Assembly: GCF_003116095.1 (NCBI RefSeq)
Contig: NZ_LGRA01000008.1
Location: 76,077 to 140,076, forward strand
Source of the DNA: Azospirillum sp. TSO35-2
GTDB taxonomy: Bacteria; Pseudomonadota; Alphaproteobacteria; Azospirillales; Azospirillaceae
DNA: 64,000 nt
Direction: 5' to 3'
In this document: positions 26,027 through 34,274 of the stretch, piece after piece
Numbering within the stretch: the first letter of the stretch is position 1
Layout of the letters: every line of letters starts with the position of its first letter
The notes under the pieces: generated by a model
Database searches by the model: none
What the model was told of the DNA's origin: nothing
What the model saw: the letters and a program-made list of their open reading frames with translations, nothing else
Made by a program: the position numbers and the translations under genes

Positions 26027-27445
26027 ATGCCGCTTCCCGACGCTTCCGCCACCGTCCACCAGCTCCGCCCGCCGGCCGGAGCGGCACCGCTCGACATCGC
26101 CGTGATCGGCTCGGGCATCGCCGGCCTGTCGACGGCCTGGCTGCTGTCGAAGGCGCACCGCGTCACCCTGTACGAGAAGGAGGACCGGCCGGGCGGCCAC
26201 GCCAACACCGTGGACGCCGACGGCGCCGGGCCGGTCGACACCGGCTTCATCGTCTACAACGCGCCCTGCTACCCCAACCTGGTGGCGCTGTTCGACCATC
26301 TCGGCGTGGCGACCCGGCCGACCGACATGAGCTTCGCCGCCTCGCTCGACGGCGGGCGGGTGGAGTATGCCGGCACCTCGCTCCGCACCCTGTTCGCGCA
26401 GAAGCGCAACCTGTTGCGCCCGCGCTTCTGGCGGATGCTGGCCGACCTGCTGCGCTTCTACCGCGAGGCGCCGGGGCTGCTGGCTCATCCCGACGCCGGC
26501 ACGCTGACGCTGGGCGCCTTCCTGGAGCGCGGGGGCTATTCCGACGCCTTCGTGCGCGACCACCTGCTGCCGATGGCCGCCGCCATCTGGTCGACCCCGG
26601 CGGAGGCGATGCGCGACCATCCCGCCGCCGCCTTCGTCCGCTTCTGCGAGAACCACGGGCTGCTGAAGATCGCCGACCGCCCGGTCTGGCGCACGGTGGA
26701 GGGCGGCAGCCGCGCTTATGTCCGCCGCATCCTGGACGACATGCCCGCCGTGCTGCGCCTGAACTGTGCGGTGGAGGCGGTGACGCGGGAGAGCTTTCAC
26801 GGTGGCGGGAGTGGCCAGCCGTTCGGCCGCGTCCTGGTGCGCGACCGCCGCGGCGGCGTGCGGGCCCACGACCATGTGGTGTTCGCCACCCACGCCGATC
26901 AGGCGCTGGCCCTGCTGGAGGAGCCGACGCCGCTGGAACGCCTGCTGCTCGGCTCCATCGGCTACGAGCGCAACCTCGCCATCCTGCACAGTGACGCCGG
27001 CCTGATGCCGAAGCGCCGGGCGGTGTGGTCGAGCTGGAACTACCTGTCGCAGCGCGGCGATGCCGGCGCCGACGCGGTCTGCGTCACCTATTGGATGAAC
27101 CGCCTGCAGGGCTTCCTGCCACCGGACCGCGACCTGTTCGTCACGCTGAACCCGGTCCGCCCGCCGCGCGAGGGCACCATCCTGCGCAGCGTCCTCTACG
27201 ACCACCCGGTGTTCGGGATGGAGGCGCTGGCGGCGCAGAAGCAGCTGTGGAGCCTGCAAGGCCGCCAGAACACCTGGTTCGCCGGTTCCTACTTCGGCGC
27301 CGGTTTCCACGAGGACGGGCTGCAGTCCGGGCTGGCGGTGGCGGAGGCGCTGGGCGGGGTGCGGCGGCCCTGGACGGTCGCCGACGAGTCCGGCCGCATC
27401 CATCTGGGCCCGGCGCCGCTGCGCGCCGCGCGTGAGGCGGCATGA
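26027..27445 (+). CDS. FAD-dependent oxidoreductase of the RpoE regulon
   Basis: A 472-residue flavoprotein of the amine-oxidase/desaturase type. The dinucleotide fold is 'DIAVIGSGIAGLSTAWLLSK' followed by 'YEKEDRPGGHANTV', and a late 'GAGFHEDGLQSGLAVAEAL' closes the FAD site. Homologues lie next to DUF1365 and cyclopropane-synthase-like genes in many proteobacteria. In Rhodobacter sphaeroides related RpoE-controlled genes take part in making methylated furan fatty acids; which step this protein performs is not certain. It is first in a four-gene operon behind a predicted RpoE promoter, and its stop overlaps the next start. Confidence 0.88.
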   Translation: MPLPDASATVHQLRPPAGAAPLDIAVIGSGIAGLSTAWLLSKAHRVTLYEKEDRPGGHANTVDADGAGPVDTGFIVYNAPCYPNLVALFDHLGVATRPTDMSFAASLDGGRVEYAGTSLRTLFAQKRNLLRPRFWRMLADLLRFYREAPGLLAHPDAGTLTLGAFLERGGYSDAFVRDHLLPMAAAIWSTPAEAMRDHPAAAFVRFCENHGLLKIADRPVWRTVEGGSRAYVRRILDDMPAVLRLNCAVEAVTRESFHGGGSGQPFGRVLVRDRRGGVRAHDHVVFATHADQALALLEEPTPLERLLLGSIGYERNLAILHSDAGLMPKRRAVWSSWNYLSQRGDAGADAVCVTYWMNRLQGFLPPDRDLFVTLNPVRPPREGTILRSVLYDHPVFGMEALAAQKQLWSLQGRQNTWFAGSYFGAGFHEDGLQSGLAVAEALGGVRRPWTVADESGRIHLGPAPLRAAREAA

Positions 27446-28272
27446 TGGCCGGCCTTCCAAACGGGGCGCCCTTCGCGTCCGGCCTCTATCCCGGCGTGGT
27501 GACGCACCACCGGGTCCGGCCGGTGCGCCATCGGCTGTCCTACCGGGTGTTCAGCCTGCTGGTCGATCTCGACGAGCTACCGCGGCTGGACCGCGCGCTG
27601 CGGCTGTTCGGCCACGACCGCTTCGGGCTGATCGGCTTCCGCGACCGCGATTTCGGGCCGCTGGGGGAGGGGGGTGCGCTCTCGCTGAAGGCGTGGGCCG
27701 AAGGCCAGCTCGCCCGTGCCGGCATCGCCGCGGGTGGGCCGGTGCGGCTGCTGTGCTTTCCGCGGGTGCTGGGCTTCGCCTTCAACCCGCTCTGCGTCTG
27801 GTTCTGCCACCGGCCGGACGGCGGGCTGGCCGCCACCATCCACGAGGTGACCAACACCTTCGGCCAGCGCCACGCCTACCTGATCCCGGCCGAGCCGGGG
27901 GCGGACGGGCTGGTGCGCCAGCGCTGCGACAAGCGGTTCTACGTCTCGCCCTTCATGGACATGGACACCGCCTATCACTTCCGCATCCGCCCGCCCGCCG
28001 GCGTGGCCGACGAGCCGCTGGCGCTCGCCATCCGCCAGACCGACGCGGCGGGGCCGGTCCTGCACGCGGCGCTGACCGCCCGGCGAATGGAGCTGACCGA
28101 CGGCGCCATCCTGCGCGCCTGGGCCCGCCACCCGCTGATGACCGCCAAGGTGGTCGCCGGCATCCATTGGGAGGCGCTGCACCTGTGGCGCAAGGGCATG
28201 GGCATCCGCCCGCGCCCGCCGGCCCCGGACGAGCCGGTGACCATCGTCGGCGCCACCCCGACCCACAACTGA
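27442..28272 (+). CDS. DUF1365 family protein
   Basis: A 276-residue protein of the DUF1365 family. Family-like features are 'ASGLYPGVVTHHRVRPVRHR' at the N-terminus, 'VFSLLVDLDELPRLDR', 'LGFAFNPLCVWFCH' and 'CDKRFYVSPFMDMDTAYHF'. The reaction is not established from sequence. Its constant place between an FAD oxidoreductase and a fatty-acyl methyltransferase suggests a role in modifying membrane lipid acyl chains. The 4-base overlap with the upstream gene and 25-base gap to the next fit an operon. Confidence 0.88.
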   Translation: MMAGLPNGAPFASGLYPGVVTHHRVRPVRHRLSYRVFSLLVDLDELPRLDRALRLFGHDRFGLIGFRDRDFGPLGEGGALSLKAWAEGQLARAGIAAGGPVRLLCFPRVLGFAFNPLCVWFCHRPDGGLAATIHEVTNTFGQRHAYLIPAEPGADGLVRQRCDKRFYVSPFMDMDTAYHFRIRPPAGVADEPLALAIRQTDAAGPVLHAALTARRMELTDGAILRAWARHPLMTAKVVAGIHWEALHLWRKGMGIRPRPPAPDEPVTIVGATPTHN

Positions 28273-28297
28273 CCCGCAAAGAGCCAGGGGATCCTTC

Positions 28298-29533
28298 ATG
28301 ACCGACATCGCAGCGCCCGCTTTCCGTCCACGCCCCTGGTGGCTGCGGCTGATGACCGGACGCGACCTGTGGACCGGCGCCCTGCTCGGGCTCGCCGCCC
28401 GGCTGCGCCATGGCGAGTTGAGCCTGCGCCTGCCCGATGGCCGCCTGCTGCGCTTCGGCGACCCGGCCGGGGGCTTGCGCGCCGACCTGGCGCTGACCGA
28501 CCCGGCGGCGGCGCGGCGCCTGCTGCTGGGCGGCGACATCGGGCTGGCCGAGGCCTACGGCGACGGGCTGTGGCGCACCACCGACCTGCCGGCGCTGATC
28601 GAGCTGGCGATCCGCAACGAGGCGGAATTGCAGGACGGGCTGGACGGCAGCGCGCTGGCGGTGATCGCCAACCGGCTGTTCCACCGCAGCCGAGCCAACT
28701 CGCGCGGCGGCAGCCGGCGCAACATCGCCTTCCACTATGACCTGGGCAACGACTTCTACCGGCTGTGGCTCGACCCCGGCATGACCTATTCGTCGGCGCT
28801 CTACGAGCACGCCGACCAGAGCCTGGAGGACGCGCAGGACGCCAAGATCCGCCGTGTCGCCGAGCTGCTGCGGGTCCGGCCGGGCGACCGCGTGCTGGAG
28901 ATCGGCTGCGGCTGGGGCGGCATGGCGGAGCATCTGGCCGGCCGGCACGGCGCCTCGGTCGTCGGGCTGACCCTGTCGTCGGAACAGCTCGGCTTCGCCC
29001 GCGACCGGGTCGCCGCCGCCGGGCTGGCCGGTGCGGTGGAGCTGCGGTTGCAGGACTACCGCGACGCCGGCGGCGCCTTCGACCGCATCGTCTCCATCGA
29101 GATGATCGAGGCGGTGGGGGAGGAGCATTGGCCGCGCTACTTCGCCACGCTGCGCGACCGGCTGGTCCCCGGCGGGACGGCGGTGGTGCAGGCGATCACC
29201 ATCGAGGACGCGCGCTTCCCGCGCTACCGCCGCAACTGCGACTTCATCCAGCGCCACATCTTCCCCGGCGGGATGCTGCCCTGCCCATCGGCGCTGCGCG
29301 AGCAGGCGGAGCGGGCCGGGCTGGTGGTGGAGCACGCCGAGATGTTCGGCGCCTCCTACGCCCGGACCTGCGCCGAATGGCGGCGGCGCTTCCTGGCGGC
29401 CGGGCCGCGGGTGGCGGCGCAGGGCTTCGACGAGCGGTTCCGCCGGCTGTGGGACTATTACCTCGCCTATTGCGAGGCCGGGTTCCGCGCCGGAACCATC
29501 GACGTTGGGCTGTGGCGTTTCCGCCGGCCGTGA
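28298..29533 (+). CDS. Cyclopropane-fatty-acyl-phospholipid synthase-like methyltransferase
   Basis: A 411-residue SAM-dependent enzyme that would methylate or cyclopropanate double bonds of phospholipid acyl chains. The catalytic domain has 'FHYDLGNDFYRLWLDPGMTYS', the SAM site 'VLEIGCGWGGMAEHLAGRHG', 'IVSIEMIEAVGEEHWPRYF' and 'FIQRHIFPGGMLPCPS'. The N-terminal 130 residues form the lipid-facing part. The length matches the Cfa family (about 380-420). Position in the predicted RpoE operon suggests induction by photo-oxidative stress. I leave the symbol blank because Cfa and the furan-pathway methyltransferases cannot be told apart by eye. Confidence 0.92.
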   Translation: MTDIAAPAFRPRPWWLRLMTGRDLWTGALLGLAARLRHGELSLRLPDGRLLRFGDPAGGLRADLALTDPAAARRLLLGGDIGLAEAYGDGLWRTTDLPALIELAIRNEAELQDGLDGSALAVIANRLFHRSRANSRGGSRRNIAFHYDLGNDFYRLWLDPGMTYSSALYEHADQSLEDAQDAKIRRVAELLRVRPGDRVLEIGCGWGGMAEHLAGRHGASVVGLTLSSEQLGFARDRVAAAGLAGAVELRLQDYRDAGGAFDRIVSIEMIEAVGEEHWPRYFATLRDRLVPGGTAVVQAITIEDARFPRYRRNCDFIQRHIFPGGMLPCPSALREQAERAGLVVEHAEMFGASYARTCAEWRRRFLAAGPRVAAQGFDERFRRLWDYYLAYCEAGFRAGTIDVGLWRFRRP

Positions 29534-29549
29534 GCGGAGAACGACGACG

Positions 29550-30155
29550 ATGCCCCGTTCCCGCCCCCTGCTCGCCGCCGTACTGGTTGTCCCACTGGCC
29601 GCTGCCCTGCTGAACGGATGCTCCGCCATGAAGGTCGAGGACTTCGCCGGCACGACGCCGGAGCTGAGGATCGAACGCTATTTCGCCGGCCGAACCCACG
29701 CCTGGGGCGTGTTCGAGGACCGTTTCGGCACGCTGCGGCGCAGCTTCACCGTGACCATCGACGGGACCTGGGACGGGCGGGAGCTGACGCTGGACGAGCG
29801 TTTCCTCTATTCCGACGGCGAGACCGACCGCCGGGTCTGGCGCATCGTGACGACCGGCGACGGCCGCTACGAGGGGCGGGCCGACGACGTCTACGGCACC
29901 GCGGTCGGCCACTCGGCCGGCAACGCGCTGAACTGGAGCTACGAGCTGGCGATGAAGGTCGGCGACGACCGCTGGCGCGTGCGCTTCGACGACTGGATGT
30001 GGCTGCAGCCCGGCGAGGCGCTGGTCAACCGGGCCAACGTCTACCGCTGGGGCCTGTGGATCGGCACGGTCAGCCTGTTCTTCCTGCCGGAAAGCCGGCT
30101 GGCCGCTACACCCCCGGCCGTCCCGGAGGCACCGCGCCCAGCCGCCGCTGAATGA
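29550..30155 (+). CDS. DUF3833 lipoprotein
   Basis: A 201-residue lipoprotein. The signal peptide ends in 'LAAALLNGCSAMKVEDFAG', a lipobox with Cys at about residue 24. The mature part has 'IERYFAGRTHAWGVFEDRFG', 'LDERFLYSDGETDRRVWRI' and 'NALNWSYELAMKVGDDRWRVR', typical of DUF3833. Related genes sit in RpoE-ChrR regulons of other alphaproteobacteria. ATG 29550 is chosen because it starts the signal peptide. Its last 50 bases overlap the end of the convergent NTF2-like gene, so both mRNAs are complementary there. Confidence 0.86.
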   Translation: MPRSRPLLAAVLVVPLAAALLNGCSAMKVEDFAGTTPELRIERYFAGRTHAWGVFEDRFGTLRRSFTVTIDGTWDGRELTLDERFLYSDGETDRRVWRIVTTGDGRYEGRADDVYGTAVGHSAGNALNWSYELAMKVGDDRWRVRFDDWMWLQPGEALVNRANVYRWGLWIGTVSLFFLPESRLAATPPAVPEAPRPAAAE

Positions 30156-30567
30156 CCCGCAGCGGCGCCCCCAGCAGGGGCAGGCGCAGATAGACCTGCT
30201 CGCCGGAATCCCAATGGTCGATGTGTTCGGTCACCCGGCCGTCCGCCGCCTGCCGAACCTCGCTGGTGCCGATCACGTCGAGCCGGCCGATGGCGGTCAC
30301 CGTCGCCTCGAACCGCCAGCGCAGGATCGCCAGATCGGGGGCGAACAGCCGGTGGGTGACGGTGAAGCGCAGGTCGCGGCAGCCGTCCAGCGTGTGGGCC
30401 AGCACCGCGCGCACCGCGTCCCGGCCGCGGGCGTCGTTGAAGGGGTCGCGGAAACGCACCTCCGGCGCCGTCAGGTCGGGCAACCGGTCGAGCGTGGCGG
30501 GGCTCAGCGTCTCGAAGAAGGCCGCCCAGGCGTCGAGGCCGCGGCGGCGGGCATCATCCTGCGTCAT
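30106..30567 (-). CDS. NTF2-like (SnoaL-type) protein
   Basis: A 153-residue protein with the cone-shaped NTF2-like fold pattern: 'WAAFFETLSPATLDRLPDL', 'APEVRFRDPFNDARGRDAV', 'ILRWRFEATVTAIGR' and 'GRVTEHIDHWDSGEQVY'. Such proteins bind small hydrophobic ligands or act as isomerases; the ligand is unknown. It is coupled to the upstream SDR gene by an ATGA overlap. The 3' end overlaps the convergent DUF3833 gene by 50 bases. Confidence 0.83.
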   Translation of the reverse strand: MTQDDARRRGLDAWAAFFETLSPATLDRLPDLTAPEVRFRDPFNDARGRDAVRAVLAHTLDGCRDLRFTVTHRLFAPDLAILRWRFEATVTAIGRLDVIGTSEVRQAADGRVTEHIDHWDSGEQVYLRLPLLGAPLRVIQRRLGAVPPGRPGV

Positions 30568-31325
30568 GCGCCGGTCACCTTGCGGACCAGGGGGAAATAG
30601 AGCCGGTAGGGCAGGCAGCGCGCCATCTTGACCTTGCGGGTGAAGCGTTTGGGGAAGCTGATCTCGAAGCGGTCGCTGTCCAGTCCGGCGGCGAGTTCCT
30701 CGGCCGCCGCCTCCGCTGGCATCAGGTCGGGCATCGGGAAGGGGTTGCGCGCGGTCAGCGGCGTGTCGACGAAGCCGGGGCAGACCAGTTGCAGCCGGAT
30801 GCCGGCGCGGTCGCAATCGGGTTTCAGCGATTCGCACAGGTTGATCAGCGCCGCCTTGGACGGGCCATAGGCCGCCGCCGTCGGCAGCCCGCGGTAGCCG
30901 GCGACCGAGGCCACCACCGCGATCTGTCCGCCGCCGCGGGCGCGCAGGCGAGGCAGCAGCGCCTCCAGCCCATGGACGACGCCCATATAGTTGACCTCCA
31001 TCAGCCGGCGCGCGGTGTCGGCGGAGAAATCCTCCAGCGACATCGGGGTGTGGGTCCCGGCGTTCAGCACCGCGCGGCCGATGGGGCCGACCCGCTCTTC
31101 GACGGTGGCGACAACCGTGGCGGTGGCGGCGCGGTCGGTCACGTCGAGCGGGAAGGGGGCGATGCGGTCCGGCGCCGACAGCGCCACCGCCGCCAAGTCC
31201 GCGGCCGAGCGGGCGGACAGCGCCACCCTGGCCCCGCCGCCGGCGAGCCGCAGCGCCAGCGCGCGGCCGAGGCCGCTGCTGCCGCCGGTGATCCAGGTGA
31301 CGGCTCGGCGCTGTTCGCTGGCCAT
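30564..31325 (-). CDS. Short-chain dehydrogenase/reductase
   Basis: A 253-residue SDR. The cofactor site is 'VTWITGGSSGLGRALALRLA', followed by 'VLNAGTHTP' and the catalytic set Ser in 'AVVASVAGYRG' with 'AAYGPSKAALINLCESL' (YxxxK). Substrate unknown; homologues accompany DUF1365 and Cfa-like genes in RpoE-controlled clusters. ATG 31325 is preceded by GGAG and begins just before the cofactor strand, so I prefer it to TTG 31340. With the matching promoter at 31351-31378 the leader would be about 20 bases. Confidence 0.92.
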   Translation of the reverse strand: MASEQRRAVTWITGGSSGLGRALALRLAGGGARVALSARSAADLAAVALSAPDRIAPFPLDVTDRAATATVVATVEERVGPIGRAVLNAGTHTPMSLEDFSADTARRLMEVNYMGVVHGLEALLPRLRARGGGQIAVVASVAGYRGLPTAAAYGPSKAALINLCESLKPDCDRAGIRLQLVCPGFVDTPLTARNPFPMPDLMPAEAAAEELAAGLDSDRFEISFPKRFTRKVKMARCLPYRLYFPLVRKVTGA

Positions 31326-31350
31326 GGCGCAACTCCGCAAGGTTCAGGTC

Positions 31351-31378
31351 GGTACGCGCCGACCAAGCCGGTGGATCA
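31351..31378 (-). promoter_or_regulatory. Predicted RpoE-type promoter of the SDR/NTF2 operon
   Basis: On the minus strand TGATCC (31378-31373) is followed by 16 bases and CGTACC (31356-31351). This is the third match to the arrangement found at the rpoE locus and places the convergent SDR pair in the same regulon. Confidence 0.8.
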
Positions 31379-31400
31379 CCCTCCGGCGCGGATCCCCCGC

Positions 31401-31655
31401 CTACAGCATCCGGCGGGCGAGCTGGTTGCCGCGCTGGACCAGATCGCGCATCAGGGCCCGCGCCTCGTCCTCGCCGGTCCAATGGGCGACCCGCTCGATC
31501 CCCTCGTCGCTGTCGGCGGCGCCGTCGCGGCCGCCGTCGCGGTCCTGCGGCATGCCGAAGACCTGGCCGGCGCGCGCCTCGACCACGGCGAACCGGCCGT
31601 CGCAGGCGACCAGCCGGAAGCTGCCACTCTCTTCCACAACCGACACGCGGCTCAT
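31401..31655 (-). CDS. Small hypothetical protein
   Basis: An 84-residue soluble protein with no recognised domain. The N-terminal half ('FRLVACDGRFAVVEARAGQVFG') looks like a small beta structure, and the C-terminal half ('DEARALMRDLVQRGNQLARRML') a charged helix. ATG 31655 follows GGGGAGAA at good spacing. It ends just before the predicted RpoE promoter of the SDR genes, so transcription could run on into them. It is divergent from the exbB-exbD-tonB operon. Confidence 0.6.
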   Translation of the reverse strand: MSRVSVVEESGSFRLVACDGRFAVVEARAGQVFGMPQDRDGGRDGAADSDEGIERVAHWTGEDEARALMRDLVQRGNQLARRML

Positions 31656-31781
31656 CGGATTTCTCCCCTGGATGGCGGTGATGCGCGTGTCAACCGCCGG
31701 GACGGGTGGAAGGTTTCGCGCGCCGACCGATTCGGTCTGGTGCCGCGGGGTGAAATTTCGCACGACAGGCGGGGTTTGCGA

Positions 31782-31802
31782 TGGTATTGAGACTTATTCG
31801 CA
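31782..31802. promoter_or_regulatory. Fur-like box 1
   Basis: TGGTATTGAGACTTATTCGC plus A, four mismatches from the site at 31892. The shared core TTGAGACT(T/C)ATTCGCA resembles iron-regulator (Fur) boxes of proteobacteria. It lies exactly 110 bp upstream of box 2. Confidence 0.6.
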
Positions 31803-31891
31803 CCTGGGATCCTCCGTCCCATCGCGCTTTCCCCGCGCCCGGTGCCGGTGGCGATTGGCCGCACCCCCTCGCTGCGGCGCAAGATTTTCAG

Positions 31892-31912
31892 TGCGATTGA
31901 GACTCATTCGCA
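31892..31912. promoter_or_regulatory. Fur-like box 2
   Basis: A 21-bp near-palindrome: TGCGATTGAG, a central A, CTCATTCGCA, with one mismatched pair between the arms. It precedes exbB by about 90 bp. Iron control of TonB systems by Fur is well established, and this site is the likely operator; another Fur-family protein is possible. Confidence 0.72.
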
Positions 31913-32002
31913 CTATAACCGCGGTGGGGGCTTTGCTCTGGAGCGTCTTCGGGTTTTTGCACCGCGCGTGGTGGACACGCGTTGAGGGGGAGTTCGACCG
32001 CC

Positions 32003-32899
<897 letters not shown>

Positions 32900-32904
32900 C
32901 GGCG

Positions 32905-33333
32905 ATGGGCGCGCGCATCGGCTCCGGCAACGACGACGATCTGACCGAAACCCACGAGATCAACGTCACCCCCTTCATCGACGTCGTCCTGGTCCTGCTG
33001 ATCATCTTCATGGTCGCGGCGCCGCTGGCGACGGTGGATGTGCCGGTCGACCTGCCGGCCTCCACCGCCACGCCGACGCCGCGGCCGGACAAGCCGCTGT
33101 TCCTGACCATCCAGGCCGACAACAGCCTGTCGCTGGGCGACGCCAAGACCAGCAAGGAGGCGCTGGGCGCCGCGCTGGACGCCGCCACCCACGGCGACAA
33201 GACCCAGCGCGTCTTCCTGCGCGCCGACAAGACGGTCGATTACGGTGCCCTGACCGAGGTGATGAACAGCCTGCGCGGCGCCGGCTACCTGAAGATCGGC
33301 CTCGTCGGCCTGGAAGCGGCGCCGACGCCATGA
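32905..33333 (+). CDS. exbD: TonB-system subunit ExbD
   Basis: A 142-residue protein with one transmembrane segment near residues 20-42: 'EINVTPFIDVVLVLLIIFMV', including the essential membrane Asp. The periplasmic domain contains 'PLFLTIQADNSLSLGD' and 'VFLRADKTVDYGALTEVMN'. It starts 5 bases after exbB and ends inside the tonB start (ATGA). Confidence 0.96.
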   Translation: MGARIGSGNDDDLTETHEINVTPFIDVVLVLLIIFMVAAPLATVDVPVDLPASTATPTPRPDKPLFLTIQADNSLSLGDAKTSKEALGAALDAATHGDKTQRVFLRADKTVDYGALTEVMNSLRGAGYLKIGLVGLEAAPTP

Positions 33334-34205
33334 GCGCGCAAACGACCGCGCTGCCGGACTTCGCCGACTGGGCGGAGGAGGAGCGGCCGGCCGGCGGCCT
33401 GACCCGCTGGGGCGGCAGCCTGCTGCTGGCGCTGGGCGTCCACGCCGCGGCGGGGCTGGCGATGATCGCCTGGCACGTCCCGCTGACCCCGAGCGACGCG
33501 GAGCCGCCGGCGGTGCTGCTGGAGCTGGCGCCGCTGCCGGTCGCCCCGCCGGAGCCGACGCCGGCGATCGACATCCCGCTGCCCGAACCGATGCCGGAGC
33601 CGGTTGTCGAGCCGTTGCTGGAACCGGAACCGCCGCCGCTTGACCCGGTGCCACCCCAACCTGTGATCGAGGAACCGCCGCCGCCGCCGGAGCCGCCGCC
33701 CGTGGTGGAGCCGGAGGTCGTGCTGCCGAAGCCGCCCCCCGACCGGCCCAAGCCCAAGCCGGAGGTGAAGAAGGAGGCGCCGAAGCCCAAGCCGGAGAAG
33801 CCGAAGCCGCCGCCCCGCCCGGTCGCCCAGCCGGTGCAGCCGGCCCCGGTCGCCGCCCCCCCAGCACCACCGGCCCCCGCACCGGCGGCCCCGGCGCCGG
33901 CCGCAGCGCCCAGCCGGGCGGTGCCGAGCTGGCAGGGGCGGGTGCTCGGCCATCTGGAACGGCACAAGCGCTACCCGCGCGCCGCCCAGGCCCGCCGTCA
34001 GGAGGGCGTCGCCCAGGTCCGCTTCACCATCGACCGCGACGGGCGGGTCCTGTCGGTCCAGCTCGACCGCAGCTCCGGCCACGACGTGCTGGACGAGGAG
34101 ACGGTGGAGATGGTGCGCCGTGCCTCGCCGCTGCCGGCTCCGCCGGAGGAGATGGCGCAGGACCGCATCGAGCTGGTGGTTCCGGTCCAGTTCTTCCTGA
34201 AGTGA
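33330..34205 (+). CDS. tonB: Energy transducer TonB
   Basis: A 291-residue protein. An N-terminal membrane anchor ('GGSLLLALGVHAAAGLAMIA') is followed by about 130 residues dominated by Pro, Glu and Lys, which span the periplasm. The C-terminal domain has 'HLERHKRYPRAAQARRQEG' with the conserved YP, then 'VAQVRFTIDRDGRVLSVQLD' and 'IELVVPVQFFLK'. It carries proton-motive energy to outer-membrane receptors for iron chelates. The start overlaps the exbD stop. No TonB-dependent receptor is in the window, so the system probably serves receptors elsewhere. Confidence 0.95.
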   Translation: MSAQTTALPDFADWAEEERPAGGLTRWGGSLLLALGVHAAAGLAMIAWHVPLTPSDAEPPAVLLELAPLPVAPPEPTPAIDIPLPEPMPEPVVEPLLEPEPPPLDPVPPQPVIEEPPPPPEPPPVVEPEVVLPKPPPDRPKPKPEVKKEAPKPKPEKPKPPPRPVAQPVQPAPVAAPPAPPAPAPAAPAPAAAPSRAVPSWQGRVLGHLERHKRYPRAAQARRQEGVAQVRFTIDRDGRVLSVQLDRSSGHDVLDEETVEMVRRASPLPAPPEEMAQDRIELVVPVQFFLK

Positions 34206-34274
34206 AGGCTGCGGCGCCTCGCCGTCCCCATGCCTTGCCCGTTCCTCTTGCCGTCCTTCACCAGGGTCGACGCC

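Larger units (their letters stand above)
31656..32002. other. Intergenic control region before exbB
   Basis: A 347-bp stretch without a gene. It holds two near-identical Fur-like palindromes and is less GC-rich around them. I see no additional open frame with a plausible start here. Confidence 0.7.
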
